Shown: piece after piece, positions 11,816 through 23,647 of the stretch
Layout of the letters: every line of letters starts with the position of its first letter
Numbering within the stretch: position 1 is the first letter of the stretch
NCBI GenBank assembly: GCA_907163375.1
Contig: CAJQUW010003196.1
Coordinates: 124,001-188,000, forward strand
DNA: 64,000 nt
Direction: 5' to 3'
Source of the DNA: Prostheceraeus crozeri
Taxonomy: Eukaryota > Platyhelminthes > Polycladida > Euryleptidae
Translations under genes and position numbers: made by a program
The notes under the pieces: model-generated
Seen by the model: the letters and a program-made list of their open reading frames with translations, nothing else
Databases searched by the model: none
What the model was told of the DNA's origin: nothing

Positions 11816-12899
11816 TAGTATGTATACCTCGATTCCTATCGCGGACTCCATTCATGCATCGATTACAAAATTAGAAGATTCCAAAATTTCCAATATTAGA
11901 GGAATTACAATTGGCCAAATCGAACAACTTCTGCATGTGATTCTACGCATTACATACTTTCATTTCAAAGGAAATGTGTAACCCCAAACAAAAGGTCTGC
12001 CTATGGGATCATCCCTTTCTGGAATCTTGGCGATCATTTTCATGGACAATATTGAAACCACTGCACTTAGTCACATGAGAGTGATGTATGATGTCCCTAT
12101 CTTTATGAGATACGTTGACGACTGCTTCGCTGTTATCAAAGACAAAACTCAAACGATGATTTTACTTGAGCATCTAAACTCACAGCATCACAACATCAAA
12201 TTTGAAATAGAATTACCCAACGAAGAAAATATCAGCCTTTGTCTTTTAGACTTTTGTGTGAAACTGAACGTCAACAATCCTCCTGAACTTGAATTTGAAT
12301 TTTATTGTAAACCTGCAAAGAAGAACATTTTCGTGAATTACAGATCGCACATCCCTCAAACACTAAAACTAAATTATGTGAGAAATGAAAAACAGCGAAT
12401 AAACGAACGCTGTTCAAACATCACATTACAAAACAAACATAAGAGCTATTTTGACAATACCCTACGTCTCAATGATTATCCAGAAACAATAATCCAGTGG
12501 ACAAACAACAAACCGAAAAGAAGAAAATCAAAAGATAATCAACATGAAAGAAAGAACGATGACTTCAAATATTTCCCATTTCCATTTATTTTAGACAAAG
12601 TTGACAAACAAATTCGAAGAATATTCCATCAAGAAAAAATAGCAGTCCGACTAACAAGAAAGAATAAAACCCTTCGAACTGTTCTCAAACAGTCACCACA
12701 TCAACATGAATGTAATCTTCGAAATTGTCCTATGACAGACAAAACTATGTGCAACCGACAAAGCGTAGTCTACAAAATAACATGCAATACCTGCAATAAA
12801 TTCTACTTAGGTAGTAGTACTATCAGACCACTCCACATCCGTATTCGTGACCATTCTATCAACACATCTTCATCTGTCTACAAACATAACATGCAATAA
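11812..12899 (+). pseudogene. Penelope-like element, RT core and GIY-YIG half
   Basis: The frame begins at DVDVVSMYTSIPIADSI (RT motif A), joined directly to the preceding repeat. One in-frame TAA near 11980 precedes a 298-residue open frame (12003-12899). That frame holds MGSSLSGILAIIFMDNIE (motif B) and FMRYVDDCFAVI, the catalytic YVDD box. A basic linker with KRRKSKD follows, then CNLRNCPMT and the GIY-YIG-type VVYKITCNTCNKFYLGSST with RIRDH. These are the defining domains of endonuclease-positive PLEs. The last part, AYCIKKMKPEINDP, continues in another frame to 13059. The copy lacks the N-terminal half on this strand and is probably dead, though its RT-EN block is well kept. Confidence 0.85.
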
Positions 12900-13059
12900 T
12901 CAAAGCACATTTTCTGATATAACAACGACTTCAATAATATCAACCGACAAGGACGCCACAAATCTCAGACTCCGTGAAGCGTATTGCATCAAGAAAATGA
13001 AACCTGAAATTAACGATCCATTTGAACTGAATAGCTGCAGTGATTTTCTTTTTCATTGA
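12847..13059 (+). pseudogene. PLE C-terminal tail in shifted frame
   Basis: This forward frame overlaps the end of the RT-EN frame and contains TNLRLREAYCIKKMKPEIND. That is the usual end of PLE GIY-YIG proteins (LRxxEaxyIkxxkPxlN). The frame change therefore lies inside the endonuclease domain. Confidence 0.65.
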
Positions 13060-13182
13060 ACACTTAGCATCCATCTAAATTTGACTTCACATTTCTATAC
13101 TGTGTCTACTGCTTTTATATACTTCTTCTCTCTCCTCAGTCAGGTCATAGTTTTGCTATCGGTACTATGCAGCCCGATACTA

Positions 13183-14215
13183 CCTGCCTCATAGCTCTCT
13201 TATCTTCTCTCTCTTGCACTTCAATATCTATCTCAATCTTCTATTTTCTATTTCCTGTCCAACAGTTGAATCAGTTTACTGTAAATTTCAAATTTTGCTT
13301 GTATCGATATTCCTTCAATAGTTGCGTGATGATAGCTGCTGATGGCAGCTGAAATATCTCGCTATCGATAATTAAATATTTTAAGATCCAAAAATTTGCC
13401 TCTTTCCAAAATATTGATACTTCCACTTGTCACTGCTACTACTTTTGCCTTTCTCATAAAAAGCGAACAGAGAACGAGTTGTGAGGGATGCGTCCATCTT
13501 ACTTATACAATCTAATGAACATTGTAGATGAACAAGATGATGATTGAATCTCGAGTCCTAGAAAACAAACTTTGAAAGTTTATGCAGAAATTATGATGAG
13601 AACTCCTTTGTATCAGTTCGAGCATATTCAGCTGGTTACCCGCAAACTAATATCACGCCACTGCCTGCTCAGTCTGAGGCTTCCTGCTTATTCATTGACG
13701 ACTTATTGTTATGGGATACGAGATATGACTCTGCCCTTCTAGAAAACAACTAGAGTGGAACGAGCAGTCTAATTCTCTGCTTTGAAGAGATCACGGCACC
13801 AATATGATTGATATCAACTACTTCGGAGCCAGCAGAAACCACCGGGCGATTGAAAGTGGACAGCAAAAGGGAGGGCCAGACATCAAGAATTCATTCCGCT
13901 AATTCAGGCCTCACGGTCTGCCAATCCATCCGGCGGGTCTGTCATTTTGAAAATTCCCATTCTATTTCTCGACAGTTTCTGATGTATTTTTGTATGAGAA
14001 TTTCGAAAATCACGGTTTAAAAATCATACAACTAGGCCTTTTCAAGAAAGTAACAAAAATTCAAAATGACCCGAAGCTGCATTCTCGGGCTAGATTATAA
14101 AAATTCCCAACTATTTCGCAAACAGGTTCCTATGTAGTTTGACACGCTCTTTTTAGCTATCATGCGGCTTTGCAGTTTCCGACAAATAATAAAAAATTCA
14201 AAAATTCAAAATGGA
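13183..14215 (-). repeat. Long inverted repeat, right arm
   Basis: Reverse complement of 9340-10453. The inner end starts with CCTGCCTCATAGCTCTCTTA, matching the complement at about 10430-10450. The spacer between the arms is about 2.7 kb and holds the rearranged PLE. Confidence 0.85.
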
Positions 14216-15900
14216 GGTCAGAAAAAAGTGGAAGTATTGAATCACACGGTATTTCAGTAAATGATGAGTAATTTGCTCTCTGTGTAGACATGAAAAAGCC
14301 ATGTTACTTCTTTGGCATAGCCACCTAGGGTTCCCTGCCAGATCCTAGCATTAAGAAGTCTATGGTACAGGCCACCAGATATAGATCCAAAATGAAATGA
14401 GAAAAGTGGAAGTCAGATATCAATCAAAACTGTCGATGCCTACTAAGATAGTAAAAGATAGCTAATAGTCCGACCCATATGTCATCAATATGGAGACTCC
14501 GATGTCCATTCTAGTGTTTAACATAGAGCGTGTGAGTGCATGAAAAATCCAATTTCAATGGTCACATTTTTACACTAGCAATCAGATTGACGTTGATTTG
14601 AAATTCACAAAGATTCCTTCTTACTTGTCCTACACTTGTGTTGTTCAACATTCTTCACTGTGATTACATTGTTTTTTTTACATTTTGTGATGGATCAATT
14701 CTAATAGCTTGTCAATCTCTCACTGTTAATCTTGAGCTAGAAGACAATATCGATTTCCCTTGACTACAGTTTACGACACTGCTGATAGAATCTGTCATAA
14801 CAGAGAAGAGGAGCATACGTAAGTCAAAAATTCATTTTCCATTCAAATAAGATAAGTAATTACTGAATTTTTTAGAGGAATGCTACTTCCGACCGATTCA
14901 CTGAATCGGAAACTTTCACGCGGAAATCTTTCCCTTTTATTTCGACGTTGCCAGTGTGTGTAGGTCCCCGTTGTTCAGCTTCATAATTATGTATAGCCAA
15001 TTAATAGCCCTACATGTATAAAGCATTAAGTCGTGAAATTCGTTCTTTGCCATTTCGTAAAAACCTTGGTGTTCAGAAACGGATGGAAAATGATGTTGAA
15101 TCACTCCGTATGTGAGCCAATATCGACAGTTTAATTGATGTGATAATGGAAATAGGTTTATTCCTTTGATATGATATTAACTACTGCCTCTTGTTTAACT
15201 TTAGCTGCCACTTCTTTACTGACACTCACGCTGATAAGAGCAATGCATTCCTCTTTATCACAATTCAATTAACTTGCTGTTGTCTGTCGATGCACGAAGC
15301 ATGTCTTTGCTTTCATTGTTTGTCCATTCTTTTCTGACTCGAAAAGTGTCAGCAATAAACTTGCACGTGTAGACGCACCCCAAGGCATGAGTGTTTTAGG
15401 AGTCGAACTTCTCAGCTGCATATCAGATTCTACTTTTCCCTAATGACACTGCAACTCAATCCAGCAGCAGGCCTATTGTGGTTATTTATTGAAATTTACA
15501 GCAACACAAAACTGTGGATATATTCATTACCTATTAATGAAATGAGAATATTTGACGCTTATAGTACTGTTGAGAACTTGATATTGATGCAATACAAATC
15601 GAAAACAAAGATATGAAATGGATAAAACGTCGGTTTGCATTTTGATGGCAGATTTGCAGCACTGAAGACAAGCATGCATGTATAGTAGACTTGATATGTT
15701 CACGATGTCAGCATAACAGCCAATCAGCCTAATGATTATTTTCATTCTAGAAAGATGAGTCCCAACTGCTGATGTTCTTATCTACTGCATAGTTGCCAAG
15801 CGGCCTAGCACCGATACGTGATTATGAAGTCGAGGATTTTATTTCTACGTAAAAATAACAAATATAAATAAGTATTTTCCTCACTGCATTTTCCAACGGC
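14216..15900. other. Intergenic, nothing recognised
   Basis: AT-rich sequence with no convincing open frame, RNA gene or transposon terminus. Confidence 0.5.
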
Positions 15901-16009
15901 ACAAATCAGGAAAAGAAACTGCAAGAATTGTGCTCAGTTGCACGTGAAAAAGATCCTGGTGAAAAGAATGAGAAAAAGAGGTGTCCAACATCCTCGCACA
16001 GACTACCTA

Positions 16010-16430
16010 AGAATGTTCTTAACACCTCAGTGAAATTGGAAAAATTGTCGTTCATCGCTTGCAGATTGCTGTGAACTCCTTCAAAATGCTCTAATCGGCA
16101 TGATTCCTTCAGATTCGAAGAATTCAGATCATTGTGCAAGCGTTTTGTCATTAATTTTAGTCTTTCCGATCATTTTTAAAAAAGATGGCAGTCGCACGAA
16201 TAAATGTTCCCAAGCTTCTCTGTAGAGCCTGACATGAGTATCTTTTCTGGGTGATCCGGTTGACAACAGTCACTCCTGAAACTTCGCACAAATTGTCGTG
16301 TTTAATGCTGAACTATCTGCTCACTGTCCGATTGCTGTAGTGTTATATCAGACGGTTTTCCACTTCACTAGAAATACATGTTCCAATGTTTCCTTTCTGG
16401 TCAAACAAGAAGAGATGGCCTGTCTAATTC
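16010..16430. repeat. Interspersed repeat, copy 2 (of pair with 5060-5500)
   Basis: Same orientation as the copy at 5060-5500. A minus-strand open frame (16151-15906) runs out of it (MTKRLHNDLNSSNLKE...), with no recognised domain. The flanks on both sides differ from those of copy 1, which marks approximate limits of the shared unit. Confidence 0.6.
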
Positions 16431-17639
16431 AGTATGCTCGCTCGATTGAACAATTGGATAAGGACAATGATGTCGTCTAAAAATACGCACACGATCCGCA
16501 AAGTTACGTGTGTCTCACACTCGGCTGATATCAATATTCAACCACGCACGTCGAAGAATTCTCGATGCGCCTGCCAACTTTTCTTGAAATAATGATTTGA
16601 AACCCCAAGCATTATGTTAATGATAATAATCTGAATTTTTAGAATCTGAACCAATCTTAGTGACTCGAGTATTTTTGCTAAAATTCCATGGGAATTTACT
16701 GTTTAAACGATTCATTGTAATTTTTATTTTTTGATGTTTCATTACTGCCATCTGTTTTATGTGAGGTTTATTTTCACTTCAGATTGCTTTGCACTCCAAA
16801 CCACAGAACTCAACTGCAAACGCATCAGAAGGAGCACAAACTTCCCTCTTTCTCCGGCATTGGTAAACCCTCGGTTGAATGTAAGTAACACTTCGTAGCG
16901 CCGTCACCATCTTAAAGGGTTTATAGGAAGGGAGTTTCTAAACCATCGGCATTTAAGCAGATTTAGTTTCAATTGGCGAGCTGTAAAGGTAGAATTATGA
17001 AATCATTCATCATTTTTAACCCTTTTCTGCAGTCGTCCGCGTGAGCTACTGCTTGGCAGCACATACAGTAGGCCATACAGCAAGAGCGCGTGTTTTTCAA
17101 CTCTCTTCTTAAATTTAGAGACATCTCCTGTGCGAGTACAGCCACAAAATCTTGACTGAATTTGGACAATGTCCTGAAGTTGTCATTTCGGGCTTCATTT
17201 TTCAAAAATCATGTTTCTCAGAAGCCCGTTAACTTTAGGGCATCGCCAATGATCAGTGGAACATTTTGAAATTGTGTGATGACTCTTACAAGAAATAGCC
17301 TAAAGACGTTCTTGCTAAATCGTTGTATGAAAGATTTTGAAAATGATGTAAAATCATATTTATTGTCGGTCTAATTTGGCGTTCTTTATACTATAGATAT
17401 ATAAATACGGTTCACCAATGACCTGAATCGTTTTAAGGACAAGGAAGACGAAGTCAATGAAAGCATATATTGGAAAGCTTTCGACAAAAGTCTTTTTCAA
17501 TTCAAATATAGCAACAATCTTAAACGAAGCAAAAGGAAAGAAGGAATGTAATCTATAAGTCATCATATCTGAAATTTAAACGCTGATGCAAAAAGCAGAC
17601 ACTATGTAAAAATGGACAAGATGTCTAAAGAATGCTGTA

Positions 17640-18050
17640 GTTATGAATTGTACAATAACATTACTATTGGGTCTTTGAGATTTGATGAAATTTATCTCGC
17701 AGACTTTACGTGAACAAGTGTCGTATCACAAGAAGCATTCAAATCTCATTGAAGCAGAAAAGGACACGCTGGAAAGAATAAAACAAAAGCAGTTTTCTAT
17801 TCTTCCTAGTGATAAAGGAGGTGAATTCTGCGTGGTAAGCGAATGTGACTTCACAAACGCCGCCTTCAAGCTCCTTTCTGATACGACAACATACAGCCCA
17901 ATATCACACAATATTGTTCAACGACTTAACTTTTGCTACAAAGTCAAAAGCAGAATCTGTGATGAAATCTTTGTTATAATACGGTTTGATGGTACTATCC
18001 ATATACCGACTAAGCTTTGATGTGACCGATCCGGGGTACTCAACAGCAAA
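17640..18050 (+). pseudogene. PLE N-terminal fragment
   Basis: The forward frame 17682-18020 contains IKQKQFSILPSDKGGEFCVV and LLSDTTTYSPISHNIV. This is the same PLE DKG block as at 10.6-10.9 kb but a different, diverged subfamily. It stops before the RT domain. Confidence 0.7.
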
Positions 18051-18054
18051 CTGA

Positions 18055-18340
18055 ATAGAAAATTTATTTATACTATTTAACTCAGGAAGTTCTGTATATC
18101 ATCCAAAGGAGAATATGAAATAACCAAAATATCATCAATACATATTTTCCAGAAAATAATACGTGATGGATCAACAGATAGAATTTGGCTCTACATGAAG
18201 CATATAAACAATCGCCAAAATAGGGGATAAATTATTTCCCATAAATAATCCTGAATTTTGTTTAGAGAAACTGGCGTCCGTAGCTACAGCCAATTTCAAG
18301 TGTTTTGTAAAATCAGACTCATTGATAGACGATAAACAGA
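18055..18340 (-). pseudogene. PLE reverse-transcriptase fragment, opposite strand
   Basis: On the minus strand, SINESDFTKHLKLAVATDA, QNSGLFMGNNLSPILAIVYM and WKICIDDILVIS-like readings are RT motif B and the catalytic xIDD box of a PLE. They lie in neighbouring frames. It faces the N-terminal fragment at 17640-18050. Confidence 0.65.
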
Positions 18341-18947
18341 CAGACATTTTGTGTTCGCTGAAAAAAATTGTTATTAAAGAAAATTGTTATTAAAGAAAAT
18401 GCATCATTAGGACCAGATAAATTTGTAACGTCAGAAGATCAGTATAAAAATGGTCTAGAGTAATCAATTGGAACATTCATACTTGAGTTTAAAAATGTAA
18501 AAGTGTTTTTCAAATGAGTAGATACAACATTGAGAATGGGGAGTAAAAATGTGCTAAAAATCTTGAAAGACCTGAGTGTCTACCGCTGAAATCAGAGGTC
18601 TGCCTTTGAGGAGTGTGATTTGTGATCTTTAGGCAAGATTGCCAATTGACTGGGGATTGGGTCGCTACATTTCAATTTTAGTAGGACAGTTTTCATCTCA
18701 TTGCTCTGCCGAGATGCAATACTATTCTTTATTGAACAGCTTTTGAGCTGTGCTCCGTAAAACGTGGAAACTATGTAAATATGTAAACTATAGATATAAT
18801 ATACTCAGATAAATCGAGAAATCGAGGATTTTGCGAATTTATAGCAATGGCGTCAGCAGGAGGTGGTTGGGATTCATAATCTAATGAGAGATACATCCAG
18901 AAGTATAAGGCACGAAAGTGGAGAATAATATAATGTACGAGTATTTA

Positions 18948-18982
18948 GCGTCGACGTTTCGAACTTCGTCCTTTGTCAAGGC
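18948..18982 (-). ncRNA. Hammerhead-like motif, degenerate
   Basis: On the minus strand TTGACAAAG, a short linker, then CGAAAC followed by self-complementary ACGU and C. The second half matches the GAAA-stem III-NUH part of a hammerhead; the first half deviates from CUGANGA at two positions. Probably a relic. Confidence 0.3.
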
Positions 18983-18989
18983 AAAAATG

Positions 18990-20570
18990 CACATTTTGCA
19001 TTTCATCACTCAATTGAATTTCGACGAATCGACCCAATATCATACTTGATCTATCCTGTTCGATGAATGAAATAATTATCTCTCAATTCTATGCTTAAAA
19101 ACCGGAAGATGCATTACTAGTGACAGTTATATTTCGCTTGCACTCAGTCGGTGCCGTACACTCTAAATCGCTCAATGCCAATCACATACGAAGGATGCAT
19201 TACAAAAATTTTTTTGGTATATTTCTGTATCTATTTGCATGTTATTTCAACTGTGGCACGCTTTACATGCTACAGCCATACCAGCGCAATGTTAAATGAA
19301 AGCATCGATGATGTCCAAAATACGTTGATTTAACCCTCAGAGACCTGACATATTCTTAGTTTACCTGCTTAAATCGATATCAAAACATTAGGAAAGTTGA
19401 TTTTAAGTAAAACAATGATGTTTGCGTGTAGCAGGTCGGTATAACGAATCCCTTGATTGACTTTCAGCCTTCTCAGTAAACACGTGCGAAAATATGGTGT
19501 TTTTGTAAGTCAACCACATTTAGTACAGCATCATTTGTACTAGGAGGCGGCTTTACGATATTTTGTGTCACCATAAAGCCTCAGATAGTTGATTTTGATG
19601 AAATTGATTTAATTCATGCAGCTAATCCTTTCCATTTGTACATTCCTTCAAATTTATCCAAAACTATCAGAAATAGACCTAAAATGAGTCAAAATTGCTG
19701 TACTTCTAGAACCAAAAACAACTGTGGAGATCTCAAACTTATCATTACTGCTGTGAAAAGTTTGTCATCAATCAGGTTTTGGTGCTCAACTATGAATATA
19801 ATGATAGCTTTCATTTCGGACATCGATTTATGTCGAGTTGTTCATATACATGTAGGCCAACCAGTCACGCGAGATCATGTGCGAAAGCAAAATATTCACA
19901 TTTTGCGATCTTCCAACACATTGCACATCTACAAGCATGATGCAAACAATGAATAAATGACTTTCACTCTTTATACACCATCGTGGACATGTTCGAAATC
20001 ATTTTTCATCTAATCACAAAAATTTTGTGATGGAATTTCTACACCCACTGAGACCTGAGGGGAGTCCAGTGGACCCCCTTGGCCTATCTGGCATACTTCT
20101 ACTGATTCAATTGAAATGAAATAACACATGCAGATTCACTGTCAGAAATGATGATTTTGTATGGGCTTGAGTGGTTGATATATCGTCAGCGTAAAAAATG
20201 AAATAGAAAAATGTGGCTGCGGGGTCCACTGGTTGACAAAGCTCTGTTGTGCACGTGGAATGGTGAAACCATGGAAGGGCTCTTGTCAATAGAGATCACA
20301 CTAATATTGCATGGTACTTACTACTGTTTTATAAGTAGTGAGATAGTGACATTCAAGAGTCAAACTTGCAATACTGATTTCGATTTCAAAATTCACAATA
20401 AATCTAATCTGTTAAATACCACACTATCAGATAGCCGATCACAAAGAAATAATCACGACTGGTATTACGGAAAAGGGTTATTTGACAGTAGTATGCAATA
20501 GATATATTTTTTACTATATGAGGATGAATTTCCATCGGTCTCGTTTATGAAACTTGCTAACAACTTGCAC
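18990..20570. other. Intergenic, nothing firm
   Basis: No domain recognised. CCCTCAGAGACCTGA after TTAA at about 19332 and a partial complement near 20045 hint at a decayed TTAA-type element, but the right end lacks GGGTTAA. Confidence 0.35.
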
Positions 20571-20575
20571 TTCAT

Positions 20576-20779
20576 TGTAGAACAGCCAATCACAGATAGA
20601 ATAGCTCGTATCGCTATATACCAATCACATACAAAAGTAAGTGAGATTTCGTATGAAAAACATACCAGATCTCTGTAAACATACGAGAATCTCGTATCAA
20701 ATGTTAGTTTCAAATTTTATGTGAATTTGGTATACAGTATGTTTGTATGTAATTTTCGTATCCAGCGATTTACAGTGTA
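20576..20779 (+). repeat. MITE-like repeat, copy 1
   Basis: About 200 bp that recur in inverse orientation at 56107-56315. Shared words are ACATACCAGATCTCTGTAA, ACGAGAATCTCGTATC and CGTATCCAGCGATTTACAG. Contains several TACGARAATCTCGTA-type palindromic words. Confidence 0.7.
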
Positions 20780-21210
20780 CGCAGAAATGAAATTTGAACA
20801 AAAGTGAACAAGAATTAACACTTTCAACATATTTGAAATAATAACATATAATAATAATATATTTGATCATAATTTCGTTATTCAAATAATGACATGGCTA
20901 TGATATTCATCGTACATCCAGGCTTTCAGGAGGGATGGCCTGGCATCGGCCTGATATTTTGCAACTAATGCGAATTCATCACCTCCATGTAGCCAACGTG
21001 AAACGATACATTAAATAATGGTTGCATTTCTCAATGCCGATGGTGATAGCCAGAACAGGTAGCGAGGGATGTAAATTGAACTCTGAATTCCGACGAATCA
21101 GGACATTTACATCATTTCGAGCGTGTACGGTTAGTAAAATTGAGATCGTGGATGTAAAGTGATGAGCGAATTGAGAAATGGAAATTTCTTGGAATAAATT
21201 GAGTTTGTAG

Positions 21211-21869
21211 CAGGGATGCGGAGTCGGAGTCGGAGTCCCGGAGTCCTATCATTTTTGCCGGAGTCGGAGTCCAATCTCCGGCCTATAACTACACCCGAAA
21301 TATAATACAAACAAATTATTTATCCTCGCACATAGCTGTCACTGTCTTGATGTCAACTTTCTCCGTCAAACAAAAGTACAGAGACAGCAGTGCATGCAAA
21401 GCTTGTAATAGTTGAGGGAATGAACCGTGATAGTGAAACAATGATTGTCTTTTCACTTGGTGATTTAGTAGAGAAGACAAACCTTCCTAGCCTCGATCAC
21501 ATCTACGCACCAAAGGTCACATTAGAGACAAGCATGAAATACTAGTTTGCTTGAGAACATTACCTCTGACCCTCACGTTAATCGTGTGTGATGGCTCCTC
21601 TAAAGCGCATATTAAAATCGAAGGTGTATTCATATTTTTTGATGAGGGATGGGAGATTTTCCTGCCTGGTAGAGACTGGAGAAAACCGTGTGAAGCACAC
21701 ATCAAGAAGATGGAAGCAGCCGAGTTGTATGCATACATACAATTGAAGGTAAGCTTATAATGATCAATTACAGGCTGCCAGTTAATTTTTCAAAAAACTA
21801 GGCTATATACACTTGTCACCCGGAATCGGAGTCGGAGTCCTATCAATATGATAGGACTCCGCATCCCTG
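21211..21869 (+). mobile_element. hAT-like non-autonomous element, copy 1
   Basis: The 659-bp unit begins CAGGGATGCGGAGTCGGAG and ends with the complement, GACTCCGCATCCCTG. The flanking 8-mers GTTTGTAG and CTTTGTAA agree at six of eight positions, as expected of an aged 8-bp hAT target duplication. Inside, the forward frame 21551-21760 is related to the minus-strand frame 63149-63367 in copy 2, so the element keeps a transposase-derived piece. Confidence 0.75.
21551..21760 (+). pseudogene. hAT transposase-derived fragment
   Basis: A 69-residue frame starts MRTLPLTLTLIVCDGSSKAH and is clearly homologous to the frame in the second copy. There it continues to ASNLKRHLINFH, the last part of a BED zinc finger (SNLKRHL-x-H). 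The first copy has lost that end. It is inferred to be the BED-finger exon of a hAT transposase carried in a deletion derivative. Confidence 0.5.
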
Positions 21870-23120
21870 CTTTGTAAGGTCATGAAGTGTGAAAAATATT
21901 TCAATTTGAGATTTGAGGTTCACCAGTGATCTCTAATTCTACTGAAGTATGCTTCCTTGACCTTGATCAGTCATGTGAGTGCCATCGAAATTATGCCAAG
22001 TGCCTTGCGAAATAGACAGGATAACTTTTAATGCAAGCATGTAGTAAAGCCGCGTTGTTTCTTTTATTAAATGTATTTTGGTTGCAACATAATTATTGCA
22101 TTTTTACAGAAATTTGGAACTCAAACATTAGGAAAGATAATATAGTAAGCATATTAGTAAGAGCAGTAAGTCCGCATTTATTAAATCCTCAATGTGTATA
22201 CACATTATGTATCCTCATGTTGGATAAATTGTTACCAAATGTAAGGCATGCACATTTTTGAGGATTGAAGAAATTAGCACGGAATTATCTGATCATGATA
22301 GCAATACATACATAACATGATGGTTGTATTAGTCTGATCGTCCGTGTCATGACAGCCTTGGAGTGGTAATGTTTGTTAAATGAGCAATTCGATAGGTTGC
22401 TACCTTCATGCTCAACCTGAAGAGTATTTTCTTTAACGTGATCATATCACAGGCAACCTGCCACTTGCAGAGCAAAATCACGCAATCAAAGACAATCAAA
22501 GACAACGCCCCGGTCGGGTAAAACGCCCCACTCAATTTTCTTCGTGACATTGAATCGGTTGGTGTTTTAAGTCATCAGTTTTTAAAGTCAACTATGCGCG
22601 CAACTTTGAATCATTTGGTTTCATCACGCTGGTCGAGAAATTGCAAGCTGAAGAGGTACGTAAATGATAATGATACATTCCTTGTTATTTTGACGAGAGA
22701 CCTCTAGTGTAGCAGTGACTTAGGGACACCATACTAACGCACGGCAAAATGTATTTGAATACTTGTTTTAATTATTAATTGTATGCTATTTGTATTCAAT
22801 ATGTGCACTAACGATTATTTTATAAAATCCTTGAAAAATCAGATGATAATGGGTTGGGGTAAAACGCCACACACTTGGGTGTACATAACGCCCCATGGGG
22901 CGCCTTACCTTCGTCGAGGGGCGTCTTACCCCAACTTTTTCTATTAAGCTATAAGTTGATTAGTTGACATACGGTACTGAATCAGTCGTATCCCTAGCAC
23001 CATTTGTTCAAATAATGCATAATACTAAGCTTTTATCTTATCTTCTTAGTGTGCATAACTTCTACACGTGTATAGCTTAGGCGAAACAACCTACAGTACT
23101 ATTTTAATGACTCTTAGACT

Positions 23121-23209
23121 AAAAAAGGTTTGACATCGGACTTGAACCCTGTACCTTGCACGATAAATATTTAGACAGTTGCCGCTCATACCACAGCGCT
23201 ACGACGCCT
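23121..23209 (-). ncRNA. tRNA-like sequence (SINE head or tRNA relic)
   Basis: On the minus strand a GCTGTGGTATGAGC A-box-like word is followed about 50 nt later by GGGTTCAAGTCC, a perfect Pol III B box. A run of T follows, as in a terminator. Seven 5' bases (GGCGTCG) can pair with CGATGTC near the 3' side. A normal T-arm does not form, so this is not a functional tRNA gene. It lies inside the pogo-type element. Confidence 0.5.
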
Positions 23210-23647
23210 CTTGCCGTCACGGTGGTGCCTTGAAATAAATATACCTTAAGCTATCTTCATTGACTGCCTTTATACTTACTTGAGTAGTAGATTTTTCTAA
23301 AGATATCTGAAAAATAAATTGAATTATCACTATAAACATATCCCACTATGTTAACACAAAGTGGCTGCCATTAAGTGCTGGCTGCAGCCTGTCCATTGAC
23401 TTAGTAGACTTAGTATTTAGTGATACCAGTACAATAGGCCTACCCTTAATTTTCCCAGGCCTTGTATGCCTGTAAGTAATATGAGGATGACTTTGTGTGT
23501 ACACTGTAACAATATACATGTAGTAAAATAACTAAATGTATGTACGGGTATGCCAAACTGCAAAGCTAATGTACAGGCTTCTGATAATGTAAAAGCTGCT
23601 GAAGTTTGTAACAATATATAGCGTCTAACAAGTGATTTTTCTTTCAG

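Noticed and set aside
13330-13360. Hammerhead core in the PLE-associated repeat (CTGATG...GAAA on the plus strand)
   Set aside because: The core reads CTGATGG rather than CUGANGA and the surrounding bases form a simple AGCTGC/GCAGCT stem instead of stems II and III; the other two copies deviate further.
19332-20090. Another TTAA (piggyBac-type) element
   Set aside because: The left CCCTCAGAGACCTGA looks right, but the right side lacks an inverted end followed by TTAA.
23121-23209. Functional tRNA gene
   Set aside because: A B box and possible acceptor pairing exist, but the T-stem does not pair and the anticodon arm is not normal.
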